From: Rhizopus arrhizus
Lineage: Eukaryota > Mucoromycota > Mucoromycetes > Mucorales > Rhizopodaceae
NCBI GenBank assembly: GCA_024220505.1
Contig: JAKZZE010000014.1
Coordinates: 806,001 to 870,000 of the forward strand
DNA length: 64,000 nucleotides
Direction: 5' to 3'
Within the stretch, counting starts at the first letter, position 1; each line of letters starts with the position of its first letter. Made by a program: the position numbers and the translations under genes. The notes under the pieces were generated by a model. That model saw only the letters and a list, made by a program, of their open reading frames with translations. It ran no database searches and was not told where the DNA came from. Of the stretch, positions 1 to 12,217 are shown one piece after another.

Positions 1-512
1 TAAAATGAATGTAAGCAATCCTTTTTTTTTGTTTGAATAACAATAAACTAAATTCATTTTTTTAGATGCTTTTTAATTGGCAAATTGAAAATACATGTGT
101 TGTATTTCGATGGTGGCATATATCAGGACCCACTAGTTTCATTTTGAGTTGCGTCATTATCTTTTTAATCGCTGCTGCTTATGAAGGAATACGTGCTTAT
201 TCTACTGCACTTGATAATCGATGGCATGCAGCAGAATTATTGCAAACGACAATGAATGGTGAACAACAAGAAGAAGAAAATCAAGAAAATGTCGTTTTTG
301 CTTATCAACAATATAAAAGACTATCTCATCAAAGAGAGTTGGTTAGGTCAGTGATCTATGCAATTCTAGTGGGAATTAGTTTTTGGTTGATGTTGGTCTT
401 TATGACCTATAATGGATATCTCATGATAGCCGTCGTATTAGGTGCAGGATTCGGTCACTTTTTCTTTGGTAATGGCAAATTAACAATTAATAAATCCATT
501 CAATGTCATTAA
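1..512 (+). CDS. Ctr-family copper transporter (5' end outside window)
   Basis: Copper(I) uptake channel of the Ctr/SLC31 family; family members form trimers in the plasma or vacuolar membrane. Exons visible are ..1-10 and 66-512. The first exon is cut by the window edge and ends K-M-N before a GTAAGC donor; the second starts after TTTTTAG. Joined, this gives the MNMLFNW motif that precedes TM1 in this family. TM1 lies around FILSCVIIFLIAAAYEG. A charged loop follows (EEEN...). TM2 contains the MxxxM copper motif (MLVFM) and TM3 the GxxxG packing motif (GAGFG). The C-terminus is short and ends in Cys-His, a possible metal ligand. The visible part (150 residues) fits a small low-affinity or vacuolar Ctr; the missing N-terminus would hold any Met-rich ectodomain. 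The stop lies 21 bp from the stop of the convergent lunapark gene. Confidence 0.9.
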
Positions 513-533
513 AATAAAGATAATACTTTTATT

Positions 534-1787
534 TTATTCGCTTTCTTCTTCATCCTCATCGACGTTTACGTCACTGTTCTTATTATGTCGTTGTCTAACT
601 CGAGCAGCAATTGTCTCTGTGCCATTCTCTTTATCCTGCTCGATCTCCTTTTTTAGTTCTCTAATAGCTTTTCTCACTGCTCTTGGACTCACCGATTCCT
701 TTTGGTCTATCGCTTCTCTTTCTTCTTCTTCTTTGTTCGTTTGTGCCAAGATAGCTTTTGGTTCAACTTGTTTTGGTTTACGTGAATGATTGAATTGCTT
801 ACATACAGGACATACATATTCTATCATCAATAAGTACTACATCTTCATCTTCTTAATCTTACTTACGAATCGTATCATATTCTTCTTTAAATACCAATCC
901 ATTATGAGCAAAGCAGTGAGTACAAATCAAGGCATATTTCGTTTCTGGTCCTGCATCACCCACTAAAGCATCAATTAATTTATCATACCATTGAGGTTGA
1001 GATTTTAATGGTTGTTGTGGAATCATAGGCTGTGAAGGATATCTTGGTTGATTAGGAGATTGGTTAGGAATAGGTGAAGAAGGATATGGTTGTGGAGGTG
1101 GTACGGGTTTATGATTGACAGGTGCAGTAACTAATTAAGCCTTCAGTACTCTTTTTCTCTTTACAAACAAACAAACAAACCTGGCTTTCTTTGACGTAAA
1201 TCTGATTTTTCATTTGCTACTTTTGCAGCCTCAGCCTTCTTCTTTGCTGCTTCATCATCATAGCGTTCAAGTAAAGATTGAGTTGTATAATAAGAAGTCT
1301 TCTTTTTGAGTTCTTCAATCTTTTCTTTTTGCTCTTTACGAAGTAAGGACAAGTTGCTTTCTTCCTTTTTCTGTTTTCGGTCAAAATAGTAAATCAATCC
1401 TTTTCGAACATAGTAAATTCTATAGAAACCATGAGTCCATAAACACGTCATAAAACTGTTATTTTTTACCCTGCAGGCAGCAAGACAACAGGTAAAACAG
1501 CCATCACGTATTCGTGTGGCATACCAAATGGATCATATACTTTTCTTATTAAATAAACAATACAAACAATCCAAACAATCAGTGAGTAAATAATCCACAT
1601 AAAACTCACTCTTCTTTGACGTATCTTCAATTCTGATAATTTTATTTCTGCTTTTTGAATCTTGGTGTCCAGTTCAGAAAGAATCTTTTCGAAATCATTC
1701 GAATTGGTCTAAAATCAATGTAAGTCTCTCTCTCTCTTATTCAACAACTTGTCACTTTACCTTTTCTTTAGAAAAGAATGAGCCCAT
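534..1787 (-). CDS. LNP1: Lunapark family ER junction protein
   Basis: Lunapark stabilises three-way junctions of the tubular endoplasmic reticulum. Five exons (written low to high; transcription runs downwards): 534-820, 867-1130, 1181-1419, 1470-1708, 1761-1787; 351 residues. It starts MGSFFSKEK, like human lunapark (MGGLFSRW). Then come a short coiled coil (ILSELDTKIQKAE), two membrane segments (FMWIIYSLIVWIVCIVYLI and EYVMAVLPVVLLPAGIYYV), a basic coiled coil ending in TSYYTTQSLLERYD, a proline-rich linker, and the lunapark zinc ribbon split across the last intron (CTHCFAHNG ... YVCPVC). The tail is acidic. The 1420-1469 intron was chosen because it restores PAGIYYVRKGLIYYF, which aligns with the family. 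Some 144 bp separate its start from the stop of the U1-C gene. Confidence 0.9.
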
Positions 1788-1931
1788 GTTTTTTAATTAG
1801 AAAAGAAAAGAAAAAAGAAACAAAAAGAAAAAAAAAAGGGCTGGATTTACTTGGTTTGTTTCAGACACGTGATCCTAAAAAGGTAAATGCAAACCCTAAG
1901 AAGAGACACGCATTTTAAAATATAATTTATT

Positions 1932-2751
1932 TTATAAGGAAGGGGCTGGAGGTGGTGGAAGTTGTTGTGGTGGCGGTGCTTGTCCAGGTGGATAAAAGCC
2001 TGCAGGTGGTGGAGGAGGTAAGCCGGCACCAAACATACCAGGAGGTGGAGAAGGCCTTGCACCTATGGATGAATGAGAACATGAATTATTTATTAGTCAT
2101 TTTACCTGGAGGAGGAGGTCTAAATCCAGGTGGTGGTGGCATGAATTGCCCAGGTGGAGGAGGAAAAGGAGGGAAGCCAGGTCTGGGCATCATATGGGGT
2201 GGTGGAGGTCTAAAGCCAGGTGGACCAACTACATGATACACCAAAAAATCAATTTTCATACTTTAGCAAAAATAGAAAGACTTACATGATCCAAACTGAG
2301 GATAGCCAGCATATTGAGGAGGTAGCACTATATCCAAAAGTCAGTTCGGGTCTATTCTTCCTCTATTGTGATCTAACCTGCTGATGCATTTTCATATGCT
2401 CTAGTAATCTCATCAATGATTGCTTGTGCTTTATCTTGACTGATCTCTGTAGAAAAGAAAAGGTAGTGAGTCTAGTAAGAACCTTTTGGTGTGAATTGTG
2501 CGTGTGTTTACCAGCATAGTAGTTTCTAACATTTAAAATGTGGTTTTTTCCCGCATTGTGTGCTTTTCTGACGGATGCTATATAAATAACAGAAAATAAG
2601 AAATTTCATATAATGTTCAAGTATTAATATATACTTTACAACTATCGTGAGTTAAGAAAATGTCACAATATTCTAATATATGGCAGATCAGCAATTTATA
2701 AAGACAGTATCATATTCATTTACAATCTTTACCACAGTAATATTTTGGCAT
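1932..2751 (-). CDS. YHC1: U1 small nuclear ribonucleoprotein C
   Basis: Subunit of the U1 snRNP that helps recognise 5' splice sites. Seven small exons: 1932-2062, 2106-2228, 2286-2327, 2378-2446, 2512-2577, 2640-2672, 2733-2751; 160 residues, close to human U1-C (159). The first residues MPKYYCEYCDIFLTHDSS form the U1-C C2H2 zinc finger; HNAGKNHILNVRNYYA carries the zinc-binding histidines. EISQDKAQAIIDEITRAYE is the conserved helix. The remainder is Pro/Gly/Met-rich (PPPPG repeats), typical of the family. All six introns are phase 1, which makes the chain of exons self-consistent. Its own splicing depends on the complex it belongs to. Confidence 0.93.
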
Positions 2752-4763
2752 CGTAAGTCTAAATTAACAGTAATACTAAAAAAAAGATGGCCTAAGTTTC
2801 TAAAAAAAAAGTGACTCTACACTTTTTTCATAAATCGTTTGCACACCCTCAGAAAAATGCTGCACGCTTTCAAGTTCGCGTAGTTTCTAAGCTAGACCAG
2901 CTTCTATTAGCAATAATCAACACGTTTGACGAAATTTTGAGATTTTCGTAATTAAGCATACAGTATTGTATGGTTTCCATACCGATACTTGGCTAAATTC
3001 ATCTTGAACAGTAACAACCACCGGAGTGAATCGTTCGTTGCATCCGTTCTGTGAGACGCATGTGATAAATAAACCTTCAGTCTTGGTCAATTCAGTCTAG
3101 TATACAGTATAATTATTGTCAAGAATATACGTATCTATCAAAAATCATCTGCATTATATATAACAGCATATTCATATGTGAGAAGTATACCATAAATACC
3201 AATTAAGAGTTGAATAATCAGACTTGTATCTTTTTGATCGTTCAATAAAATTTCATTCATTTTATCTGTATTAGGTTTACAGTTTAATGGTAGACTAAAG
3301 GTATTCAGATCCTCATCTATAAAAGAGTAAGTTTTATGAATGGTTTTGTGGGTAAGATAAATTTATGTGATTACCTATGACCTCGCTAGATATTATATTT
3401 CAGAGCAACGAAAAGCAAGACTAGGAAAACCCTGGTTATTGAAAGAGAAAGATGTCTTACATTGTGAGTGTTTTGTATCAATAACATCCTAAAAGCAAAT
3501 TGATAATGGTACTGACAACGACAACATTGTATTTTCCTTACTAAACATTTAAATGCACTGTAAGGTTAACTAATGCCTCCATGTTATATAATTATCATTA
3601 CACACAAGCAACTCTAGTCATTCGACATGTTCAATTCCAGTTTTTCTGTTGTCAATTTTATAAAAAAAAAAGACACAGATTGTATTCATAGGCTCTCTTT
3701 CCTGTCTTTACTCTATAAAGAGGTTCAAGGGGCTCATTGATTATCAAATGTGTTTCTATGTCAAAAGGTGAATCAACAGAATCAACACCATTCATACTGA
3801 TCGAAGTTCAACCTGTTATTAATCAAGACTGCATGATCAAATTTATAAATTATGCTACAGGTGCATCAAGCTGTTATAAAACACCGCCTCTTATCCTTGT
3901 GCTTGTAACGAAATGATTCTGAAGCGTCGCATTTGATGAGAGATCTTTTATAAATTGCAAAAGACTTTTATCAGAAGCCTATTCCATATTTTGGGCCAAG
4001 GAATTCCTCTTTTTATCTTACAAGTCAATAGCTAATCACACAATCAAGAGCCAATGAATTCACTTGCTGTTCTTGGGTATTTGATGTCAAGTCGAAGCAT
4101 GCCTCCTGTGCCTTTGGCCCGTAAATCTGATTCAACAGTAAAGTACTTGTTTTCGATCGCAGGAGATATTCTTTAAGGAAAGATGATCCTAAAAAGGAAA
4201 ACAAAAGCACTCTTTTGGAAGAGCTGACAGCTGCCAAAAGACAGTTTAAAATACTCGAATTAGAAAATGAATGTATAGAAGTCGCTTTAAAAAAGTATAA
4301 ATAGTTTTGCTCAGATAGATATGGAGATGGCTGAAGAACCTACTGCAGTATTGAACAATGATGACAGCCTGAAGAGGCGCACAAAAGAAGATTTCGAGTT
4401 TATTGAAAATACGAGCAAATCCGAAAATAAAAAATTGATAGGAAAAGTTTAGCTATTTCAGACTTACTTTTCTGTTGAAAATCTCAAGTTATCATATCAC
4501 CCTGCTCAAACTCGTGTAAAGTGTAAAGTACGATTCTTTCTATCAACCATTGCCTATATCTTTTTTTTTATTTTTCTGTCTGGAATAAAGTGTGAAAGGG
4601 GCTTTTCCAATATCATTACTCCATTGGCTAAAGTGATCGGGGCGGAGTTTTCTTTATTGACAACTTGAAATTTGACTCAAAGTCGGGAATTGCCTGATAA
4701 AACTTTCAGTCGCCCCCCCCCTCCTTGTCTCCCTTCCTGTCCACCTTTCTTACATTTTAGATC
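2752..4763. other. 2-kb intergenic region with relic coding fragments
   Basis: No intact gene. Short coding-like stretches persist: on the minus strand 3190-3330 (Lys/Asp/Leu-rich, DEDLNTFSLPLNCK), and on the plus strand 3390-3475 (SEQRKARLGKPWLLKEKDV) and 4133-4305 (DRRRYSLRKDDPKKEN, then an amphipathic LEELTAAKRQFKILELENE). A second fragment follows at about 4320-4450. The last two look like the charged coiled-coil tail of a transposon-encoded DNA-binding protein, but I cannot name the family. They do not join into a convincing gene. The segment just before 4764 is a C/T-rich promoter tract of COX15. Confidence 0.5.
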
Positions 4764-6180
4764 ATGTTTCGAGCTGCATTCCAGCGTCCTTTTCTAGGAC
4801 CCTCTCGACGCCAACTGCTCACCAAGGCTTTGTCAACATTTCGCCAACAGCCCGTTCGTAAAAGCTGCTTGCAATTTCACAGCAATACATTCAAGGCACA
4901 GTTTTCACAGCAAAAGCGTTTCATTCAATCATTCACAGCAGTAGAGACAACTAAACCCATTGTTGGACACTGGCTATACTTTAATGCTGGTCTTGTATTT
5001 GCCATTGTTGTCGTAGGCGGTTTGACTCGTTTGACAGAAAGTGGGCTGTCAATCACTGAGTGGAATGTGATCTCGGGCATGAAGCCACCTCGTTCACAGC
5101 AGGAATGGATAGAAGAATTCGAAAAGTATAAACAATTTCCTGAATATAAAATGTAAAGTGTGTGTGCAAAGAAAAAAACATATTGCCCCTTTAATTTAGC
5201 TAAATACTCTTCCCTTTCTGTAGACTTAATCGACACATGACATTAGAAGAATTCAAAAATATTTTTTATTGGGAATGGTCTCATCGTATGATTGGTAGAT
5301 TCATCGGCATGTCCTTTGTTTTACCCGGTCTTTATTTTGCTTCAAGGGGTTACATGTCAAAACGGGTCATGAAGCAAACCTTTGGTATTTCTTGTTTATT
5401 AGGCTTCCAGGTAAATAAAAAGAAAAGAAAAAGAGAATATGTATTCATCTTTTTATCCATCAGGGTTTCATGGGTTGGTACATGGTCAAGTCGGGTCTTT
5501 CTGAAGCATTGATGAAAGAACCTGGAGCGGTTCCTCGGGTCAGTCAATACCGTCTGACAGCTCACTTGGCCACTGCTGTTGCCATTTACGGTAGCACGAT
5601 CTTTGTTGCTGCCGATATCTTGCGTCAAAACAAGATTGCTTCCGGTCAATATCCAGCTTCTACAGCTGCCATGTTAAATAATCCTGTCTTGAAGCGCTTC
5701 CGTATCGCTTCACACAGCTTGGGCTCCTTGATCCTGTTGACTTTGTTGTCAGGTGGATTGGTAGCTGGATTAGACGCTGGATTGATCTATAATGAATACC
5801 CTTGGATGGGTGAAGGCATTGTGCCTCCAAAGGACGAGCTCTGGTCAGATAATTATGTGAAGCCCAATGATGGTGGTAAATGGAGAAACTTTTTTGAAAA
5901 CCCTACCACGGTACAGTTTGATCACCGTACCTTGGCCGAGACAACAGCTACCTTGACAACAGCTTTGTGGGCTTATTCCAGAGGATTACCTTTGCCCAAG
6001 AACGCTAGAATTGCTGTGAATACCATGATGGGTGCTGTTGTTCTTCAAGTGACCCTAGGTATTTCTACCTTAATTTATATGGTCCCCATCGAATTGGCTG
6101 CTGCTCATCAAGCTGGTGCTCTTGCTCTTGTCACTTCCAACTTTTGGTTAATTCATGCTTTGCGTCGTGTTCCCTTATAA
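4764..6180 (+). CDS. COX15: Heme A synthase (cytochrome c oxidase assembly, COX15)
   Basis: Converts heme O to heme A in the inner mitochondrial membrane for cytochrome c oxidase. Exons 4764-5152, 5224-5410, 5464-6180; 430 residues, normal for fungi. The N-terminus is rich in Arg, Ser and Gln with no acidic residues, as in a mitochondrial presequence. The start of the enzyme is clear: [20 protein letters not shown] followed by [19 protein letters not shown], the signature with a conserved Glu. [19 protein letters not shown] carries a heme-ligand His, and [10 protein letters not shown] and AHQAGALAL carry further conserved histidines. A plus-strand CCCCCCCCTCC tract lies just upstream of the ATG. 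The gene is tail-to-tail with the karyopherin gene, with 88 bp between stops. Confidence 0.96.
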
Positions 6181-6268
6181 TAAAAAAAGTTGTTTCTTTA
6201 TTAGAAATATGATGGTAGAAAATAAATATTATAAAAGAGCATTCTATTGTTTTTTTTTTAAAAAAGTT

Positions 6269-9200
6269 TTACAAGAAACGAGCCAATTCACTTGAAGCAA
6301 TGTTCAAATCGGGTCTTTGGCTATTCAAAGCGCGGATGAGTTCAATCAAGTGGTTTCTAGTGCCTTCCTTCAATTGCTCATTATCTGAAAGAACTTGAGT
6401 AAAGACATGAAGGAACTGAGGTAGATTGTTGAAAACCTAATATGAAAAAGATGAGTTTTATATTTCCACATACCCATTTTTCTTAAACATTGAAACTTAC
6501 AAAAGAATTGTTGGCGCTGAACAACTTGAAGAGACATTCGAAAACAGGTTCATTTTCTTCGTAATCAGCCTTCAAGGGTAAAGCATTGACGAACACGGGT
6601 AGCACTTGATCGAAAGGTACAGCTTCAGGGTGCGCAATGATCATACGAGCGACAGCGCCTGCAGCATTATCGGTTGTGTTGGGCAAAGTTTGGTTGCTGA
6701 ACAAGGGAGAAAGGGCGGTTAACAATTGACCATAGTGTCTATGTAATCAAGAAAATGAGTTTCCTCTCCTTTACATTTTTGTTACTCTTACGCGCTTAAA
6801 TCAACTTGGGTATGGATGGTCAAACAACCTAAAGCAAAGGCTGCATTGCTGCGAACAAGTTCATCCTCATCACCACATGCCTTCACAAAGACTTGTAAAA
6901 GACGTTCAGTGTGAGGTGTAACAGCAGACTTGATACCACCAATACATTCACCTAAACAACCAACAGCCATGGATCTTTCGGTTTGACCCTTGGTAGGCTT
7001 GTAGTATTTGAGAATGAAGGGCAAATAGATTTCAAAGGAAGGTGTGAAGTTGGGACCAACAGTTTCACACAAAGCAGCAACAAGGTCACCTGCAGAGCTA
7101 ATAAGCAAAGCTTCAGATTCCAAATCTTCTTCCTCTTCATCGACGTCTCCTTCTTCAAAGGCCTGTTGACAGAGAGATTTCTTTTGATAGATTTCTAACA
7201 AGTTGTTACAGACATCTTCAAGGCATTCATTAACAACAATAGGGCCCATCAAACGGAGGGCACCAACAAGTTCTTGACAGATTTGAGCGGCTGCTGAACG
7301 ATCGTCTTCTTCCTTCCACAATTCCACCGTCATAGGAACAATAGAGTTGATCAGGCTCTGAACGTTTTCGTGAACGGCATAGGTGGCAGGCACACCGACA
7401 GCCCAAGGGCCAGGGTTGGACATGGTATAAACTGTCTTGAGAAAAGTGAACAAACTTTGAGTAGCCGATTTACGAACACCGTCAAACAAGTGGCCAGTGA
7501 GCTTTTGTAATTCAGCAAGCGAGACTTCAACATAAGGCAAGAAGTGGCTCTTGGTGTTTGCAAACAGCTCACCCAAAGCATCCACAGCAAATTCCTTTTC
7601 ATCAGCCAAAGGAGAGTTGAAGCTAAAGTTTTCAAAGTCATCATCCAAATCATCATCAGCGCCACCCGTAGTCAAATCGATTTCTTCCTCTACAGCAGCC
7701 TCGGACTTTTCTTCGGCCTTACAGGTCGTGATGATTTCAGGAACAATCGTAGGTAAGAATGGAGCGAATTCTTCACCAAAGACACGGGCGAGGTTGGAGA
7801 AAAGAGCAAAAGAGCATTCACGGAGACGAGCAGAGTCGAGATGAAGTTGCTCGATAGCCAAGCTCATGATTTGTTGAGTGTGAGGACGGAAGACGTCGGC
7901 ACCAACTGCTTCGGCAATAGAGCCAGCAGCGTCCGTAGCAACACTACGAAGCAAGTGATCATCAGCAGGTTCCTTGGTGGACATGAATGTAACAATGCGG
8001 GGTAAAACATTCATAAAGTAAGGTTGGAAGGCCTCACCGGCAGCGTGGGCAGCACTGCCGATAGCAGCAATGGCAGTGGCGCGAGTTTCGTTTTGGTTAG
8101 CATGATCCAACAAGAACAAGAGTTTCTCCATCAAAAGAGGCAAGTATTGGATAATATCGGATCCTAAACCGTCAAGGGTAGCATCAAGAGCATTACAGGC
8201 GTGCTTGGTAACTTCAGCGTTATTGTCGTTCATCAAGTTGAAAACAAGAGGCAATAAGACTTGGTGGTGGTCAGAGACATCAGAAGGCATCTCTTCAGCA
8301 AGACAGCCGAGAGCCATACAGGCTGCACGACGGACAATAATCTCAGGATCTTGAAGACCACTGCACACAAGAGGAAGGAGCTCATTGAGCTTGGTGGAGA
8401 TAATGTCAGTACAACCTTCAACGGTAACAGCAAAGGCCATCATAGAGGCTTTACGATAACGAGGATCAGGGTTTTGGATATAGTTCAAAACAAAAGGCAT
8501 GATGATGGGGAAAACTTGCTGAGGGGGAATGTTGGTAGCCAAAGCGTTCAGCACCTTGAAAGCCAACTAGAGAGATAAAAAGATGAGCACCAGTAAACAG
8601 ATATTGAACTAATGAATTCTTACACGAGATGGAGAATCTTCATCGATATCCTCTGGATCTTCTTCGGTACCAATTGGCATTAATTTTTCAACAATGGGGC
8701 CAACCAACTTTAATTGTTTAATCTTGGTTTGCTTGCTATGGACACGATGAATAAAAAAAGAGAGAGAAAGAACAACAAAACTTACTAAACTGCAGCCCAC
8801 ATCAAGAAAGACAATGCCAAGACACGCATTTCATCATCTATTTCAGCGTTAGAACCGATGGTTAAGAAGAATTCAATCAAACTGGTCAAGTGTTCTGACA
8901 ATAAAGGAGCATCCTAAAATCCCAAAAAAAAAGTCATTAGTCCATGTATCTCGAAAAATTACTCTATACACTGAATACTTGCCAACATCAACAAAGTGTC
9001 AAATACTTCAAATATCTTTCCTGCGTTATCGGCATCACCGTCTTTGATACACTGTTCCAGCACATTGACCATGTTGGGAATAATAGCTCTAAACATTTTC
9101 TAAAATCATAAAATTAGTCTTCAAGGTCATCAGGTCTGCATCCTCCTCTTACAATCGTATTTTTATCTTCACTGTCGACAAATTCAGAAAGTTTACCGAG

Positions 9201-9942
9201 AACCAAAACGGTCGTGATTCTAACAGGCTTGCTTTCGGGGTCAACGATGGACTTGCTGAATAATTCAAACAGAGATCCAGTGTTGTTCATGAAGAAATCG
9301 GCAATGACTTCAAACAGAGTATAAAGACAGTACAAACCAGTTTCACGGTGAGCAGGGTTTTGACTAGCACAGGATTGATGAAGGAACTCTAATAAAGCTG
9401 GCCATTTGTTATCAGGCATATCGATACTGGCTACAGAAGAAATCACACGAGCGATCGAGTGACGAACGGCCTCACTAGAGGGGAAATCTGTCAGTATACA
9501 TGGATTGTTTGCCCCCTCCTTTTTTCTAATCCTCTTACTTTTGTTCATTAAGAGCAATGTTCAAAAGTTGAGCACGCAAATTGGTCTTGACGGCCTCTTG
9601 GATTTGAGACCACCACTTGCTCACTCTCTTGCGCAATTCGACAGCAGCAAGTTGACGCACTTGGAAATGAGGAGATCGAGAAATGATCTCAATCAAAGCA
9701 GGTACACAGTCAGCAGTGACATAGTATTGGGTATTCAAGACAGAAGTAGCCTACAATTTAAAATGAGTTCTTTCTGTAAAACAAGTAGGTGCTGTTCCTA
9801 TCTGTATACATTTCTGATAGTTTCTGAATCTTGAGCTTGAGCCAACTTTGTTAAGAGATCGTCAAGACTAGCAAGGAATTGCTATAAAGGTAGATATGAA
9901 TATTTTCAATTGAACGGTCAGTAATGATTGCTTTACCTCCAT
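6269..9942 (-). CDS. KAP123: Importin-beta family karyopherin, Kap123/importin-4 type
   Basis: Nuclear import receptor for ribosomal proteins and histones, built of HEAT repeats. Ten exons: 6269-6436, 6501-6738, 6792-8566, 8624-8735, 8786-8913, 8983-9099, 9153-9474, 9539-9750, 9810-9881, 9937-9942; 1049 residues (yeast Kap123 1113). The first exon is only ATGGAG. The importin N-terminal region (SPHFQVRQLAAVELRKRV) is followed by many HEAT repeats, e.g. DPRYRKASMMAFAVTVEGC and DPEIIVRRAACMALGCLAEE. An acidic stretch (DDDLDDDFENF) sits mid-protein, as in Kap123. The 8914-8982 intron uses a GC donor (TTG|GCAAGT); the GT two codons later would break the frame and lose the conserved LLMLDAPLL join. 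It lies near the eL32 gene, whose yeast homologue is in the class of Kap123 cargoes; this proximity may be chance. Confidence 0.94.
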
Positions 9943-10923
9943 TTTGATACAAGCTTATTTAGTTTAAAGGGGGGAAAAAAGAAAGAAAAAAAATTTTTTT
10001 TCTGTGCTTGTGTATCCATGAAAGTCCAAGTTGGTGTTCCAACTGTCACGGATGCGCGATTAAAAAAGTCGACCAAAAAAGGAAAGTGTAATATTAACTA
10101 GCGATCCTCTTTGAATGCAGAAAATGACATGTTTGACTTGGTATTACAACGGCTGGCATCGTTAAAAAGTACAAAGACATGAATAAGACGAAAATCGTTT
10201 ATTGCAAGCATAAACATGTACTTATTGATAATGCGCATATCTTTTATTTTCCCTTTGTTATAATTAATTTATGAATCAGGGCAAAGTATGCAAGAGCACG
10301 CGAGCAAAACTCCCTTTCTTTATTTGTTCAAAACACAAATACTTGACAAGGGGAGAAAAGCCACAACTCATAAAAAGAGCCTTTCCAGGTTACATAAAAT
10401 GCAAACTAAATCTTGTCACTGCATTCAGCAGCAGAATTACTTTTTTGATTGTAGTAGTAGCGTCTTTACTTTTATGAGTTGTATATAAACTGTAAACTCT
10501 TTTATAAAAGCATAAAATAGCATTTAGGAAAAAAAAAAAAAAAAAAAAAAAAAGATGATAGAAAATTATCCTGTCTGCTTATAGATTATTAAAGTATCAT
10601 AAACTTTGTTTTTAGCATGATGCTCTCCTATGCTTCCTATCAAATGCAGCATTCTCTCACAAGTCAATCCACAATCTTTCAAGTATCCACTATATCAAAC
10701 GATTATTGAGTTAAATACGATTGTGTCATCAATGGGTGCAACTTAGCAATGGCTGTTTCATACATGTTCCTAGTGATTCAAGACTAAATAAATCATTTTT
10801 CACACATAAAAAAAAAAGAATCTTCAAAACAATCGTTATGCTTTCTGCCAACAGAGAATGTTTTTATCAGACAAAAAAAAAAAAAGAGTGGATATGTTTT
10901 CAGTTAAAAAGTGCCCATGTTAT
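9943..10923. other. Intergenic region between karyopherin and eL32 genes
   Basis: About 980 bp of AT-rich sequence with no supported gene. It holds the promoter of the karyopherin gene (9943-10100, with an A/T-rich tract) and a 23-bp poly(A) run near 10530-10553. The short reading frames here have no coding character. Confidence 0.6.
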
Positions 10924-11377
10924 TTATTCTTGAGATCTGAGACGAGCACCAGCGTTGATCACCTTGACGTTCAATTGAGCAGCACGTTCGAGGAGAGCAA
11001 CACGCTTCTTGGAGGAAACGTTGTGAGCAATTTCGGCAGCATAAGAACGGTTGTGCATCAACAACAAGTTGAGTTCACGCACATTGGAGACAGTGAACTT
11101 ACGGAAACCGTTGGGCAAGAGGTTGCGAGTCTTCTTGGCAGAACCGTAACCGATCTTGGGCATAGGAGCTTGACCCTTGAAACGTCTACGCATGTTACAA
11201 TCAATACCCTTGGGCTTTCTCCAAGATTCCTATACAACATGTCAACATGTGTCTTTTTTTTTGGTGTCCATTCATCATTCAACTTACACCAACACGCATG
11301 AAACGATTGGATTGGTGACGCTTGAAGTGAGCAGTACGCTTCTTGATGATGTTGTGCTTAACGGCGGGAGTGACCAT
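10924..11377 (-). CDS. RPL32: 60S ribosomal protein eL32
   Basis: Structural protein of the large cytosolic ribosomal subunit. Two exons, 10924-11229 and 11288-11377; 131 residues (human 135). The start [20 protein letters not shown] and the basic [20 protein letters not shown] segment are typical of eL32; [18 protein letters not shown] is the conserved core. The codons are biased and GC-richer (CGT, AAG, GTT), as expected of a highly expressed gene in an AT-rich genome. A plausible acceptor (TTATAG) lies 7 nt before the ATG on the minus strand, so a 5'-UTR intron, common in ribosomal protein genes, is likely but not proven. Confidence 0.96.
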
Positions 11378-12217
11378 TGTTATGCTATAATGAAGATGTC
11401 GAGAAAATTTAGTTTGTCATTCATTCTTCTCCTCCTCTTTTCCCAATCTTTTTTTTTTTTTTGATTATTCATTTTTCTGAGCTATTATCCAATTTATATC
11501 TAATCTGGACTGAAATAAGAGGAGGATGTATGATGAACTTACTCTTAAAACTAATGGATGGATGCAAAGAGGAAGGTTTATCCATAATTTTGACTCTAGC
11601 ACTTTACTCTCTCTCTCACTCTCTGAAGGTTCTGTGTTCAGCCTGGCCGTCATCTGAGTTTTAATTACAGCCACCACTTTTCCTTCTAGAAAAAGAAAGC
11701 CTAACGAGAATAAAGTTCAATAAAACATGTAATGACTCGTTATATTTGTTCCGAGAAAGAGAAAGAGAGAAAAACAAGAGTAAACACGAGGTTGAATGAA
11801 CGCTAATCATGATGAAGTACTAAAAAACAATTTATTATATTTTAAGGAGTATTTTTTATTTTTTATTTTTTTTTATTTTATTTTTACTATTTTTTATTTT
11901 GTGGCGATTCTTATGAATACAAGAGAATATTTTATGCTGTGATTAACTAAAGTTTACTTTATATTTTCATTGTTATAAATTTAAGGATAGACACTATTCA
12001 TGCATAAAACTTTGCCCTAAACATATCTGGTGACAGAATTTTCAAGTTCAACACGCTGATCTCAAACAAAAGGTAGGATAGGGAACAAGAGCGGAAAGAA
12101 AAAATTTTCAAAAGGGACAAAGAACAATCGGGGGAACACAGGGGGTGATTTAATGATAAAAGACATTAGTCGTAACCTTCTTTCTTCTTTACTTCTTTCT
12201 TCTTATTTATTTTACAC
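11378..12217. other. Divergent promoter region, eL32 / orphan gene
   Basis: About 840 bp between two divergently transcribed genes. It includes a pyrimidine tract and CTCTCTCT repeat near 11608-11622 and a T/A-rich block at 11830-11900. No gene seen. Confidence 0.55.

Noticed and set aside
1456..1469. 14-nt intron in lunapark
   Set aside because: Too short to splice; the 50-nt intron 1420-1469 fits GT/AG and restores the conserved sequence.
1952..2236. Gly-rich plus-strand frame
   Set aside because: Antisense shadow of the proline-rich tail of U1-C on the minus strand.
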